DNA from: Pannonibacter phragmitetus DSM 14782
GTDB lineage: Bacteria > Pseudomonadota > Alphaproteobacteria > Rhizobiales > Stappiaceae
Direction: 5' to 3'
Assembly: GCF_000382365.1 (NCBI RefSeq)
Contig: NZ_KB908215.1
Location: 558,001 to 622,000, forward strand
DNA: 64,000 nucleotides
Below the pieces are notes generated by a model that saw only the letters and a program-made list of their open reading frames with translations, had not been told where the DNA came from and searched no databases. Of the stretch, positions 18,746-27,614 are shown one piece after another (positions within the stretch are counted from its first letter, which is position 1; every line of letters begins with the position of its first letter). The translations under genes were made by a program, and so were the position numbers.

Positions 18746-19384
18746 ATGGCCGAGTATGTCCTGCATTGTTTCGCCCAGTCCGGCAACGCCTACAAGGTTG
18801 CCCTCATGCTCCAGCTTGCCGGAGCGGACTGTGAAGCCCGTTTCTGCGACTTCTTCAACGGCGCCACCCGCACGCCGGAGTTCCGCGCTGACGTGAACGA
18901 AATGGGCGAGATTCCAGTGCTGGAGCACAAGGGCCTGAAGCTCAGCCAGTCTGGCGTCATCCTTGATTATCTCGCCGAGGAACTGGGCGAATTCGGCGCC
19001 CACACGGAAGATGAAGCCCGCGAAATCCTGCGCTGGGTGCTGTTCGACAACCACAAGCTCACCAGCTACACCGCAACGCTCCGCTTCCTGCGCCAGTTTG
19101 CCGGCACCGGCGAAACGCCGGTCACAGCCTTCTTCGAGGCGCGGGCCAAGTCGGCCTATGCCATTCTTGACAAGCATCTGGAGGGGCGCCGTTTCGTGGC
19201 GGCGGACCGGCCGACCACGGCGGATCTGTCCCTGTGCGGCTATCTCTTCTGGCCCGAAGAGATCGGCATCGACTTCACCCCCTATTCCAACATCGCCCGC
19301 TGGCTGGATGCAATCCGCGCCCTGCCCGGCTGGGTGCACCCTTATGAACTCATGCCGGGGCACCCGCTGCCCGCCAAGGCCTGA
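18746..19384 (+). CDS. Glutathione S-transferase family protein
   Basis: This 212-residue cytosolic protein has a thioredoxin-like N-terminal domain (YVLHCFAQSGNAYKVALML, then MGEIPVLEHKGLKLSQSGVI with the cis-Pro of IPVLE). An all-helical C-terminal domain contains RFVAADRPTTADLSLCGYLF. The start at 18746 follows GGAG. It lies inside the beta-oxidation operon, 83 nt after the dehydrogenase and 24 nt before the thiolase, so it may protect against or conjugate reactive enoyl intermediates. That role is inference from position; no substrate can be read from the sequence. Confidence 0.87.
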   Translation: MAEYVLHCFAQSGNAYKVALMLQLAGADCEARFCDFFNGATRTPEFRADVNEMGEIPVLEHKGLKLSQSGVILDYLAEELGEFGAHTEDEAREILRWVLFDNHKLTSYTATLRFLRQFAGTGETPVTAFFEARAKSAYAILDKHLEGRRFVAADRPTTADLSLCGYLFWPEEIGIDFTPYSNIARWLDAIRALPGWVHPYELMPGHPLPAKA

Positions 19385-19408
19385 CAAGAAACACATCAGG
19401 AGGAAACC

Positions 19409-20617
19409 ATGCCCGAGGCCTATGTATTCGACCATGTGCGCACCCCGCGCGGGCGCGGCAAGAAGGACGGCAGCCTGCACGAGGTGACCGCCGTCCGCCT
19501 TGCCGCCACCGCACTGGAGGCGCTGCGCGACCGCAACAAGCTGGACACCCGTCAGGTGGACGATCTGGTGCTGGGCTGCGTCGATCCCATCGGCGAGGCT
19601 GGCGGCGACATCGCCCGTGCGGCGGTGTTTGCGGCCGGATATGACAACTCGGTCCCGGGCATGCAGATCAACCGCTTCTGCGCCTCAGGCCTTGATGCGG
19701 TGAACATGGCTGCCGCGCAGGTCATGTCCGGCCAGCATCAGCTGGTCGTGGCGGGCGGCGTGGAAAGCATGAGCCGCATCGGCATCGGCGCCTCAGGCGG
19801 TGCCTGGCCGGTCGATCCGCAGGTGGCCCTGCCCTCCTATTTCATGCCGCAGGGCGTCTCGGCGGATCTCATCGCCACCAAATACGGCTTCACCCGGGAC
19901 GACTGCGACGCCTATGCGGTGGAAAGCCAGAAGCGGGCGGCGAACGCCTGGGACAAGGGCTATTTCAACAAATCGGTGGTGCCGGTGAAGGATGTCAACG
20001 GCATCACCATCCTTGCCCGTGACGAACACATGCGCCCCGGCACGGACATGCAGTCGCTCGCCTCGCTCAACGCCTCCTTCGAGATGATGGGCGCCATGGG
20101 CGGCTTCAATGCGGTGGCCATTGCCGCCCATCCGGAGCTGGAGAAGCTGCGCCACGTGCATCACGCGGGCAATTCCTCCGGCATCGTCGATGGCGCGGCT
20201 GCCGTGCTCATCGGCTCGCGCAAGGCCGGCAAGTCGGCTGGCCTCAAGCCCCGCGCCCGTATCCGCGCCTTCGCCAACATCGGCTCGGAGCCTGCGCTGA
20301 TGCTGACCGGCCCGGTGGACGTGACGGAAAAGCTGCTCGCCAATTCCGGCATGAGATTGAAGGACATCGACCTGTTCGAGATCAACGAGGCCTTCGCTTC
20401 CGTGGTGCTGCGCTTCCAGCAGGCCTTCGACCTTGACCCGTCCGTGGTCAACGTCAATGGCGGGGCCATCGCTCTGGGCCATCCGCTGGGGGCAACCGGC
20501 GCCATGATCCTCGGCACGGTTCTCGATGAACTGGAACGCCGCGACCTGAACACTGCCCTTGTCACCCTCTGCATCGGCGCCGGCATGGGCACGGCGACGA
20601 TCATCGAGCGCGTGTGA
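19409..20617 (+). CDS. Acetyl-CoA acyltransferase (thiolase, FadA-like)
   Basis: This 402-residue thiolase would cleave 3-ketoacyl-CoA with CoA to release acetyl-CoA, the last step of beta-oxidation. The acyl-accepting Cys is in INRFCASGLDAVNM, the catalytic His in GGAIALGHPLGATGA, and the second Cys in LCIGAGMGTA near the C-terminus. An AGGAGGA ribosome site precedes the ATG. Only 23 nt separate it from the next gene, so it would supply the FadA half of a FadAB-like pair. Confidence 0.93.
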   Translation: MPEAYVFDHVRTPRGRGKKDGSLHEVTAVRLAATALEALRDRNKLDTRQVDDLVLGCVDPIGEAGGDIARAAVFAAGYDNSVPGMQINRFCASGLDAVNMAAAQVMSGQHQLVVAGGVESMSRIGIGASGGAWPVDPQVALPSYFMPQGVSADLIATKYGFTRDDCDAYAVESQKRAANAWDKGYFNKSVVPVKDVNGITILARDEHMRPGTDMQSLASLNASFEMMGAMGGFNAVAIAAHPELEKLRHVHHAGNSSGIVDGAAAVLIGSRKAGKSAGLKPRARIRAFANIGSEPALMLTGPVDVTEKLLANSGMRLKDIDLFEINEAFASVVLRFQQAFDLDPSVVNVNGGAIALGHPLGATGAMILGTVLDELERRDLNTALVTLCIGAGMGTATIIERV

Positions 20618-20640
20618 CAAGAGACCGGAGGAGACAAGCC

Positions 20641-22860
20641 ATGACCTACAAGAACTTCACTCTTGAAACCGGCGCAGACGGCATCGCCCTGATCACCTGG
20701 GACATGAAGGACAAGTCGATGAACGTCATCGACATCTCCGTAATGGACGATCTGGAAGCGATCGTTGCCCATGTGGCCACGACGGATGCCATCAAGGGCG
20801 CCATCATCACATCCGGCAAGGCCGCCTTCTCGGGTGGTGCGGACCTGACCATGCTGGAAGGCCTGCTCAAGGGCTTCCATGCGGAGCGCGCGAAGGACCA
20901 GGAAGCTGCCGCAAAGGCGCTGTTCGAGGGCTCCCGCCGCCTGTCGCTGATCTACCGGAAGCTGGAGACCTGCGGCAAACCCTTCGTGGCCGCCATCAAC
21001 GGCACCTGCATGGGCGGCGGCACCGAGCTCGCGCTCGCCTGTCATGCCCGGGTTGCGGCGGAGGATGACAGCTTCAAAATGGGCCTGCCGGAAGTGAAAG
21101 TCGGCCTTTTCCCCGGCGCTGGCGGCACACAGCGCGTCATGCGCATGACCGATGCGCAGGCTGGCCTTCAGTTCCTGCTTCAGGGCCAGACCCTGCGCGC
21201 CGCAAAGGCCAAGCAGATGAAGCTGGTGGACGAGACGGCAGCACCGAAGAAGCTGATCGAGACCGCCCGCAAGATGCTGCAGGCAGGCGTAAAGCCGGTG
21301 AAGCCGTGGGACGAGAAGGGCTTCAAGCTGCCGGGCGGCCCGGTCTATTCCCCCGCCGGTTTCCAGTTCTGGCCTGCCGCCAACGCCATCTACCGGCGTG
21401 AGACCCACGACAACTACCCCGGCGCCCGCGCCCTGCTGAAGTCCGTCTTCGAGGGGCTGCAGCTGCCGATGGATCTCGCCCTGCAGGTGGAAAGCCGCTA
21501 CTTCGCCCATGTGCTGCAGAGCCCTGAAGCGGCGAACATGATCCGCTCGCTCTTCGTCTCCATGCAGGAGCTGAACAAGGGCGCCCGCCGCCCGCAGGAT
21601 GTGAAGCCGAACAAGATCAAGAAGATCGGCGTTCTTGGCGCCGGCTTCATGGGCGCAGGCATTGCCTATGTCACCGCCAAGGCCGGGATCGACGTGGTGC
21701 TGATCGACCGGGATCAGGCCGCCGCAGACAAGGGCAAGGCCCATTCGGACGAGCTGATGAGCAAGGCCGTCTCACGCGGCCATGCCACGGCAGACGAAAA
21801 GGAGAAGCTGCTCGCCCGCATCACCCCGACGGACAACTATGACCGTCTTACCGACTGCGATCTGGTGATCGAGGCCGTGTTCGAGGACCGTGAAGTGAAG
21901 CGTGTGGTGACGGAAAAGGCTGAGGCGGCGATGAAGGCTCGCGCCATCTACGCCTCCAACACCTCCACCCTGCCGATCAGCTCGCTGGCGGAAGCCTCGT
22001 CCCGCCCGAAGAACTTCATTGGCATCCACTTCTTCTCGCCCGTCGACAAGATGATGCTGGTGGAAGTGATCCTGGGCAAGAAGACCTCGGACAAGGCACT
22101 GGCCATGGCGCTGGACTACATCAAGGCCATCAAGAAGACGCCGATCGTCGTCAACGACAGCCGCGGCTTCTACACCTCGCGTGTGGTGATGACCTATGTC
22201 CGCGAAGGCCTGATGATGCTGGCCGATGGCGTTCCGGCAGCCATGATCGAGAATGCGGGCAAGATGGCCGGCATGCCGGTCGGCCCTCTGTCGCTGGGCG
22301 ATGAAGTGGCGCTGGACCTTGCCTGGAAGATCGTCTCGGCCACCCGCAAGGACCTTGGCGTCAACTATGTGGAAGGCCCGCTCGACAACATCCTTGAAGA
22401 GATGGTGGTCAAGCGCGAGCGTTTCGGCCGCAAGAACGGCAAGGGCTTCTACGACTACGCAGGCAAGGAAAAGAGCCTCTGGCCCGGCATTCCGGAAGTC
22501 GTGGGCAAGCCCAAGGCAGCCGAAGCCTTAAACATCGAGGAGCTGAAGCAGCGGCTTCTGGTGATGCAGGCGCTGGAAACGGCACGCATTTTCGAGGAAC
22601 AGTGCCTGACGGACGTGCGCGAGGCCGACGTCGGCTCGATCCTGGGCTTCGGCTTTGCCCCCTACACAGGCGGAACGCTGAGCTACATCGACATGATGGG
22701 CACCCACGCCTTCGTGGAGCTGTGCAAGAAGTTCACCAAGAAGTGGGGCCCGCGCTTCAAGCCCAACCGCCTGCTGCGCGAAATGGCCAAGACCAACGAG
22801 AGCTTCTACAGCAAGTTCCCGCCCAAGGCTGAAGCCGCCGTCACGGCGGATGCAGCCTGA
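20641..22860 (+). CDS. Bifunctional enoyl-CoA hydratase / 3-hydroxyacyl-CoA dehydrogenase (FadJ/FadB-like)
   Basis: This 739-residue fusion enzyme carries out steps two and three of beta-oxidation. The N-terminal crotonase domain (residues 1-200) shows the oxyanion-hole block GKAAFSGGADLTML and the catalytic-Glu region GGGTELALACH...LPEVKVGLFPGAGG. The NAD-binding dehydrogenase domain starts near residue 325 with the Rossmann motif GVLGAGFMGAGIA, and has HFFSPVDKMMLVEV and VNDSRGFYTSRV. Two C-terminal helical domains follow. GGAGGAG lies just before the chosen ATG at 20641. It is the last gene of the operon, with a terminator 22 nt downstream. Confidence 0.93.
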   Translation: MTYKNFTLETGADGIALITWDMKDKSMNVIDISVMDDLEAIVAHVATTDAIKGAIITSGKAAFSGGADLTMLEGLLKGFHAERAKDQEAAAKALFEGSRRLSLIYRKLETCGKPFVAAINGTCMGGGTELALACHARVAAEDDSFKMGLPEVKVGLFPGAGGTQRVMRMTDAQAGLQFLLQGQTLRAAKAKQMKLVDETAAPKKLIETARKMLQAGVKPVKPWDEKGFKLPGGPVYSPAGFQFWPAANAIYRRETHDNYPGARALLKSVFEGLQLPMDLALQVESRYFAHVLQSPEAANMIRSLFVSMQELNKGARRPQDVKPNKIKKIGVLGAGFMGAGIAYVTAKAGIDVVLIDRDQAAADKGKAHSDELMSKAVSRGHATADEKEKLLARITPTDNYDRLTDCDLVIEAVFEDREVKRVVTEKAEAAMKARAIYASNTSTLPISSLAEASSRPKNFIGIHFFSPVDKMMLVEVILGKKTSDKALAMALDYIKAIKKTPIVVNDSRGFYTSRVVMTYVREGLMMLADGVPAAMIENAGKMAGMPVGPLSLGDEVALDLAWKIVSATRKDLGVNYVEGPLDNILEEMVVKRERFGRKNGKGFYDYAGKEKSLWPGIPEVVGKPKAAEALNIEELKQRLLVMQALETARIFEEQCLTDVREADVGSILGFGFAPYTGGTLSYIDMMGTHAFVELCKKFTKKWGPRFKPNRLLREMAKTNESFYSKFPPKAEAAVTADAA

Positions 22861-22882
22861 CAGGTTCAGCACGTTAGCCTCG

Positions 22883-22918
22883 ACGCCCGGCCATGTGCCG
22901 GGCGTTTTGCTTTTTTTA
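22883..22918 (+). terminator. Terminator of the beta-oxidation operon
   Basis: A 9-bp stem (ACGCCCGGC / GCCGGGCGT) with a 5-nt loop is followed by TTTTGCTTTTTTT. Confidence 0.92.
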
Positions 22919-22985
22919 GCCGCTCATCGATGCGAAGCGGTGATGGAACGGGCATGTCGCGGGGCTGCCCGTCTGGAGAGATCAC

Positions 22986-23140
22986 GGCATGGATGCCATG
23001 GTCGAGCCATGGCATGACGGAGCGAGTGGTTCAGGCTTCGAGACAGCTCTTCTGCGGGTACGGCCCCACATGCTAGGCGAGATTTCCGCACAAACCTCCC
23101 CATTTTCGTCATGCCATGGCTCGACCATGGCATCCATGCC
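22986..23140. repeat. Perfect 34-nt inverted repeat pair, REP-like
   Basis: Bases 22986-23019 and 23107-23140 are exact reverse complements over 34 nt and flank an 87-nt spacer. Each arm itself contains the smaller palindrome GCCATGG-TCGAG-CCATGGC, with a CGTCAT head on its outer or inner side. The layout (CGTCAT, stem, short loop, stem, CATC) matches the singlet at 33096-33124, which suggests REP-like elements arranged as a head-to-head pair. No gene is present between the operon terminator and the lysK terminator. Confidence 0.8.
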
Positions 23141-23176
23141 CTTGCCCCTCACCACGAAAAACAATGCGCTAGTCCC

Positions 23177-23216
23177 AAAAAACAAAGCCGCCGCAGCCCT
23201 TACAGGCTGCGGCGGT
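23177..23216 (-). terminator. Terminator of lysK
   Basis: A strong minus-strand hairpin (CCGCCGCAGCC pairing with GGCTGCGGCGG) is followed by TTTGTTTTTTGGG, 24 nt beyond the lysK stop. Confidence 0.9.
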
Positions 23217-23240
23217 TGAGAATGTCAGAACGGCAAGGTA

Positions 23241-24899
23241 TCAGGCAGCCAGTTCGCCGCTGAGGGCCTTGGCGATGAGCGCGCGGGTCTCGGCGATGCC
23301 GTAGAGCGCCACGAAGGAGCCGAAGCGCGGGCCCTGTTCGAGGCCCAGCAGCACCTTGTAGAGCGCCTGGAACCAGGCCACCGACACACCGGGACCGCCG
23401 TCCGGGCTCTTCTTCGTCTGGTCTTGATAGCGCTCGATCTTGCGCGCCACATCCAGCACGGCATCCTGAATGGTGTTGCCATCGGCACCGGCCGGCAGGG
23501 CGGCGAGCGATGCATCGAGCGCTTCGAGAGCGGCCCGCTCCACATCGTCCGGCGCACGGAACTGCTTGGACGGCTTCACGAAGTCATCGAAGTAGCGGAT
23601 CGCATAGGTGACCAGTTCATCCAGATTCGGATGGGTGTCCTTGGTCACGCCCGGCGCATAGCGGGTGATGAAGGCCCACAGCACGTCCTTGTTTTCGGCG
23701 TTGGAGGCCGAGACGAGGTTCAGCAGCATGGCAAAAGGCACCGGCGAGCTAGTCGCAGGCACGTTGCCGGAATGGATGTGCCAGGCCGGGTTCATCAGCT
23801 TCTGTTCCGGCGTCATCTCCGCGAACTTGCCCGCAAAGGCGAGATATTCGTCCACGGCACGCGGGATCACGTCGAAGTACAGCTTCTTCGCGGTCTTCGG
23901 CTTCTGGAACATATAGAGCGCAAGGCTCTCCGGGGAGGCATAGGTCAGCCATTCGTCGATGGTCAGGCCGTTGCCCTTGGACTTGGAGATCTTGGAGCCG
24001 TCATCGGCCAGGAACAGTTCGTAGACGAAATGCTCCGGCGGCGTGCCGCCCAGCACTTCGCAGATGCGGTCATAGACCGGCATATTCGGGCCATGGTCCT
24101 TGCCGAACATCTCGAAATCGACGTTGAGCGCGGCCCAGCGGGCGCCGAAGTCCGGCTTCCACTGCAGCTTCACCTTGCCGCCGGTGACCGGCAGGGTCAC
24201 GTCCGTGCCGTCCTCATCCTCAAACGTGATGGTGCCTTCGCGGGCATTCACGTCCTTCATCGGCACGTAGAGCACGCGGCCGGAGATGGGCGAGATCGGC
24301 AGGAACGGGCTGTAGGTGGCTCGGCGCTCTTCGCCGAGCGTCGGCAGCATCACATCCATCAGCTCCTGATACTTCTCGACCGCCTTCAAGAGGATGCCGT
24401 CCAGCTTGCCGGACTTGTAATACTCGGTCGCGCTGGCGAATTCGTACTCGAAGCCAAAGGTGTCGAGGAAGCGGCGCAGCATGGCGTTGTTGTGGTCGCC
24501 AAAGCTCTTGTAGTCCCCGCCGAAGGGGTTCGGCACCACCGTCAGCGGCATCTGCAGATAAGGCTTCAGCGCTTCCTGATCCGGCACGTTTTCCGGAATC
24601 TTGCGCATGCCGTCCATATCGTCGGAGAAGCACAGCAGACGGGTCGGGATCTTGTCTTCGGTGAGGATGCGGAAGGCCGTGCGCACCATGGTCGTGCGCG
24701 CCACCTCGCCGAAGGTGCCGATGTGGGGCAGGCCCGAGGGGCCGTAGCCCGTCTCGAACAGGACCGGGATCGAGGGATCACGTTTCTCGATGCGCTTCAC
24801 CAGTTTGCGGGCTTCCTCGAACGGCCAGGCCTTGGAGGTCCGGGCCGCCTCAACAAAAGCGGGCGACAGGTCAAGCGAAGGGAGGGAACGTTCACTCAT
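23241..24899 (-). CDS. lysK: Lysyl-tRNA synthetase, class I
   Basis: This 552-residue enzyme charges tRNA-Lys. It is the class I (archaeal-like) form typical of alphaproteobacteria rather than the class II LysS. The HIGH-type signature is in [13 protein letters not shown] (about residues 54-66) and the KMSKS-type loop is [11 protein letters not shown] near residue 280. The C-terminal helical anticodon-binding region runs from about 350 onward. The ATG at 24899 ([12 protein letters not shown]) gives the family's normal N-terminus; an upstream in-frame start at 25004 is less likely. It is a single gene, divergent from the TerB-like gene. Confidence 0.95.
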   Translation of the reverse strand: MSERSLPSLDLSPAFVEAARTSKAWPFEEARKLVKRIEKRDPSIPVLFETGYGPSGLPHIGTFGEVARTTMVRTAFRILTEDKIPTRLLCFSDDMDGMRKIPENVPDQEALKPYLQMPLTVVPNPFGGDYKSFGDHNNAMLRRFLDTFGFEYEFASATEYYKSGKLDGILLKAVEKYQELMDVMLPTLGEERRATYSPFLPISPISGRVLYVPMKDVNAREGTITFEDEDGTDVTLPVTGGKVKLQWKPDFGARWAALNVDFEMFGKDHGPNMPVYDRICEVLGGTPPEHFVYELFLADDGSKISKSKGNGLTIDEWLTYASPESLALYMFQKPKTAKKLYFDVIPRAVDEYLAFAGKFAEMTPEQKLMNPAWHIHSGNVPATSSPVPFAMLLNLVSASNAENKDVLWAFITRYAPGVTKDTHPNLDELVTYAIRYFDDFVKPSKQFRAPDDVERAALEALDASLAALPAGADGNTIQDAVLDVARKIERYQDQTKKSPDGGPGVSVAWFQALYKVLLGLEQGPRFGSFVALYGIAETRALIAKALSGELAA

Positions 24900-25124
24900 A
24901 ATCTCAGATGGTCCGTGATGTTTTCGGGAATCCGGTTCCGTTGCCCGCGTGATCCTGCAGGCGGCCGGAGCGCGGACACTAGAAAAGCCGCGGGCTTGCG
25001 TCAATCAAACTCTGCCTGCGGGACGGCCGCGCAGGCACAAATATTTGCGGCCCTTCTTGAAGGCCGCCTGCCGAAGCATTACCCATTGAGCCTTGAAACT
25101 GTTCAACAGGACCGTGCAGCCACA

Positions 25125-25538
25125 ATGAGCAAGCCGTTCAGCATCCAGGAAGCCCTGATCTATGTCATGGTCATAACATCGGCCTCTGACGGGCTGATGA
25201 CCGACAATGAGCTTGCCACCATCGGCGACGTGACCCGCATGCTGCCGGTGTTTGATGATTTCGACCCGGCCAATGTGCTGCCGGCGGCCCAGCGCTGCAC
25301 CCAGCTGCTGCAGGCCGAGGACGGCATGAACGACGTGCTGACGATCATCGCCGAGACCCTGCCGCACCTGCTCTATGACACGGCCTATGCGCTGGCTGTG
25401 GAGGTGGCAGCTTCCGACATTGCGGTCTCGAAGGAGGAAATGCGCATCCTGCAGATCCTGCGCGACCGGTTCCGCCTCGACAAGCTGACCTGCGCGGCCA
25501 TCGAGCGCGGTGCCATCGCCCGCTACCGCCTCGCCTGA
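25125..25538 (+). CDS. TerB-like (tellurite resistance TerB family) protein
   Basis: This 137-residue all-helical acidic protein has two repeats of an acidic EF-hand-like pattern typical of the TerB fold: TSASDGLMTDNELATIGDV near residue 18 and VAASDIAVSKEEMRILQIL near residue 97. TerB domains bind calcium or other metals and occur in stress systems. No other ter gene is nearby, so a housekeeping function is more likely than tellurite resistance. The start was placed at MSKPFSIQEALIYVM; the frame is open far upstream only because it runs antisense through lysK. Confidence 0.8.
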   Translation: MSKPFSIQEALIYVMVITSASDGLMTDNELATIGDVTRMLPVFDDFDPANVLPAAQRCTQLLQAEDGMNDVLTIIAETLPHLLYDTAYALAVEVAASDIAVSKEEMRILQILRDRFRLDKLTCAAIERGAIARYRLA

Positions 25539-25575
25539 GAGGCCTCCGGCGGAGCGGGTTTGAGCGGAGTGGGTT

Positions 25576-25968
25576 TCAGTTCAGAAACCCGCGCCGGTTC
25601 GGGGTGTCCAGCGAGAAGGGCGGGATGGAGACATTCATCATGCGCCCGTCAGGCAGTTCCATCAGATAGGCGCCTTCCATGATGCCGGAGGGCGTGGTCA
25701 GCGGGCAGCCGGAGGAATATTCAAAGGCCTCGCCCGGCTTGATGACCGGCTCTTCCCCGACTACACCCGGCCCTTCCACTTCCTGCATCTGGCCGTTGCC
25801 GTCCGTAATCAGCCAGTGGCGGCGGCGCAACTGGACCGGCACATCCCCGAGATTGACGATCTCGACGGTATAGCCCCAGACATAGCTTCCTTCTTCCGGC
25901 GAGGACTGGTCCGCCAGATAGAAAGGTTCGACTGTGACCTGTATCCCGTTGGTAACGGCCCGGTACAT
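25576..25968 (-). CDS. apaG: ApaG protein
   Basis: This 130-residue protein has the ApaG fibronectin-III-like beta sandwich. It begins [18 protein letters not shown], with [20 protein letters not shown] and the conserved [19 protein letters not shown]. Length matches the family (about 125-130). ApaG was linked to cobalt/magnesium efflux phenotypes in Salmonella, and its biochemical role is unsettled. The start at 25968 is supported by GGAAGG; an earlier in-frame ATG would add 47 atypical residues. It converges with the TerB-like gene and lies upstream of the metZ 3' end. Confidence 0.93.
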   Translation of the reverse strand: MYRAVTNGIQVTVEPFYLADQSSPEEGSYVWGYTVEIVNLGDVPVQLRRRHWLITDGNGQMQEVEGPGVVGEEPVIKPGEAFEYSSGCPLTTPSGIMEGAYLMELPDGRMMNVSIPPFSLDTPNRRGFLN

Positions 25969-26138
25969 AGCCTTCCGGCTCCTCAACAATTCGTGAAGCG
26001 GATCAGGCTGTTGCCGGCTCCGCGTGTCATTTTCAAGATATATAGCGCAGCAACGCACACGAAAAGTGCAAGCGTGAAAATGACTGACAGGATGGGACGC
26101 AAGCAGCACCCCACCCTGTCTTGAAAACCGGCCTGCCT

Positions 26139-27341
26139 TCAGTTCACCGCCGCCAGCGCCCGCTCGATGTCCTCGAGAAGGTCCAGCGGGTCTTCAAGGC
26201 CCACGGACAGGCGCAGCATGCCTTCGGTGATGCCCAGCTCCAGCCGCGCCTCTTCGGCCACGTTCTTGTGCGTGGTCGTGGACGGGTGGGTGATCAGGCT
26301 CTTGGCATCGCCCAGATTGTTGGACAGCTTGATCACTTCCAGCGCATTGGTGAAGGCGAAGGCTGCTGCCTTGCCGCCCTTCAGCTCGAAGGCCAGCATG
26401 GTGGAGCCGCCGCGCATCTGCTTGCGAGCGACAGCGGCCTGCGGATGGTCGTCACGGCCCGGATAGATCAGACGGGCAATGGCAGGGTCACCCGCCATGC
26501 GGTCGGCAATGCGGGCCGCGCTGGAAGACTGCTGGGCAACGCGCAGCGGCAGCGTCTCCAGCCCCTTCAGCAGCACCCAGGCATTGAACGGGCTCATGGC
26601 CGGGCCGGTGTGCTTGACCAGCGGCAGCACCTCTTCCTCGATCCACTTGGCATCGGACAGGACGACACCGCCCAGGCAGCGGCCCTGTCCGTCGATGTGC
26701 TTGGTGGCCGAATAGACCACAACATCGGCGCCCAGCTTCAGCGGCGACTGGAAGATCGGCGTGGCAAAGACGTTGTCGATGATGACGCGGGCGCCAACGG
26801 CATGAGCGATCTCCGCAACGGCGGCGATATCGATCACATCCAGCGTCGGATTGGTCGGGCTCTCAAGGAACACGGCCTTGGTGTTCGCCGTCACTGCAGC
26901 GCGCCACTGATCCAGGTCCGTACCGTCCACCAGCGTGCTGGTCACGCCAAAGCGCGGCAGCAGGGTTTCGACGATATAGCGGCAGGAGCCGAAGAGCGCC
27001 TTTGCGGCAACCACATGATCACCGGCCTTGACGGAAGCCATCAGCGCCAGATTGACGGCGGCCATGCCGCTGGCGGTGCCGATGGCCGCTTCCGCCTCTT
27101 CCAGCTCGCACATGCGCTGCTCGAACATGGCAACGGTGGGGTTGGAATAGCGCGAATAGACATAGCCCGGGTCCTCGCCGTTGAAGCGCGCCTCGGCGGC
27201 TTCTGCGGTGGCGTAGACGAAGCCCTGCGTCAGGAAGATGGCTTCGGATGTCTCGCCATGCTGGGAGCGGATCGTTCCGCCATGAACAAGGCGGGTAGCC
27301 GGACGCAGGGGGCGGGAGGACGGGGTATCGGATGCGCTCAT
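26139..27341 (-). CDS. metZ: O-succinylhomoserine sulfhydrylase
   Basis: This 400-residue PLP enzyme of the Cys/Met metabolism family would make homocysteine from O-succinylhomoserine and sulfide. The PLP lysine is in [13 protein letters not shown], the cofactor phosphate region in [13 protein letters not shown], and an aspartate that pairs with the PLP ring nitrogen lies near [16 protein letters not shown]. The ATG at 27341 has GGAGCGAAG upstream; sequence beyond it is a SAM-II riboswitch leader, not coding. That riboswitch strongly supports a methionine-pathway role. O-acetylhomoserine as the substrate cannot be excluded by sequence alone. Confidence 0.92.
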   Translation of the reverse strand: MSASDTPSSRPLRPATRLVHGGTIRSQHGETSEAIFLTQGFVYATAEAAEARFNGEDPGYVYSRYSNPTVAMFEQRMCELEEAEAAIGTASGMAAVNLALMASVKAGDHVVAAKALFGSCRYIVETLLPRFGVTSTLVDGTDLDQWRAAVTANTKAVFLESPTNPTLDVIDIAAVAEIAHAVGARVIIDNVFATPIFQSPLKLGADVVVYSATKHIDGQGRCLGGVVLSDAKWIEEEVLPLVKHTGPAMSPFNAWVLLKGLETLPLRVAQQSSSAARIADRMAGDPAIARLIYPGRDDHPQAAVARKQMRGGSTMLAFELKGGKAAAFAFTNALEVIKLSNNLGDAKSLITHPSTTTHKNVAEEARLELGITEGMLRLSVGLEDPLDLLEDIERALAAVN

Positions 27342-27360
27342 CGGTCTTCGCTCCAGAAAC

Positions 27361-27400
27361 AAAAAACCGGCCATAAAGGCCGGGTGTTTCTCCCCGGCCT
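27361..27400 (-). terminator. Leader terminator with an overlapping alternative hairpin
   Basis: On the minus strand, a hairpin CCGGCC-TTTAT-GGCCGG (27383-27367) is followed directly by TTTTTT (27366-27361), an intrinsic terminator before the metZ start. Its 5' arm also belongs to an 8-bp hairpin with upstream sequence (27400-27393 AGGCCGGG with 27384-27377 CCCGGCCT). The two structures cannot form together. This suggests transcription attenuation controlled by the aptamer just upstream. Confidence 0.7.
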
Positions 27401-27449
27401 CTTTAGCAACTTCTTTAACGTGGCTGCAAGCCGGCCGGCTCAAATCACC
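27401..27449 (-). promoter_or_regulatory. SAM-II riboswitch (metA motif) upstream of metZ
   Basis: The minus strand from 27449 to 27401 contains the invariant SAM-II features. It opens with GGTGATTTGA, has the core CGGCTTGCAGCCACGTTAAA, and ends with GTTGCTAAAG, which forms the pseudoknot with the 5' loop. This class binds S-adenosylmethionine and is found in front of alphaproteobacterial metA, metX and metZ genes. It lies about 60 nt upstream of the metZ ATG. I recognised it by consensus, not by a covariance search. Confidence 0.93.
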
Positions 27450-27614
27450 ACGGATCCTGTCCCGCCAAATACGCCATTCAGGGCCGGTGGTCAATCTTTG
27501 CCAGCCATGGCCCCTCCATGAAAGGGTTGGCCAAGACCCTGCCATCGGCTAATGACAGCGCAGAGGAAGACAACGCCCCTCCCCGGCTCCCCCCGGCTCC
27601 ATGAAAGGCTTGCC

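Noticed and set aside
23424-25124. A long plus-strand frame reaching into the TerB-like gene
   Set aside because: This part runs antisense through lysK and has no recognisable domain; only the final 137 codons form a real protein.
26025-26083. Inverted repeat GTCATTTTCA ... TGAAAATGAC upstream of apaG
   Set aside because: Arms of 10 nt with a 39-nt spacer could be chance, and no gene regulation or element family explains it.
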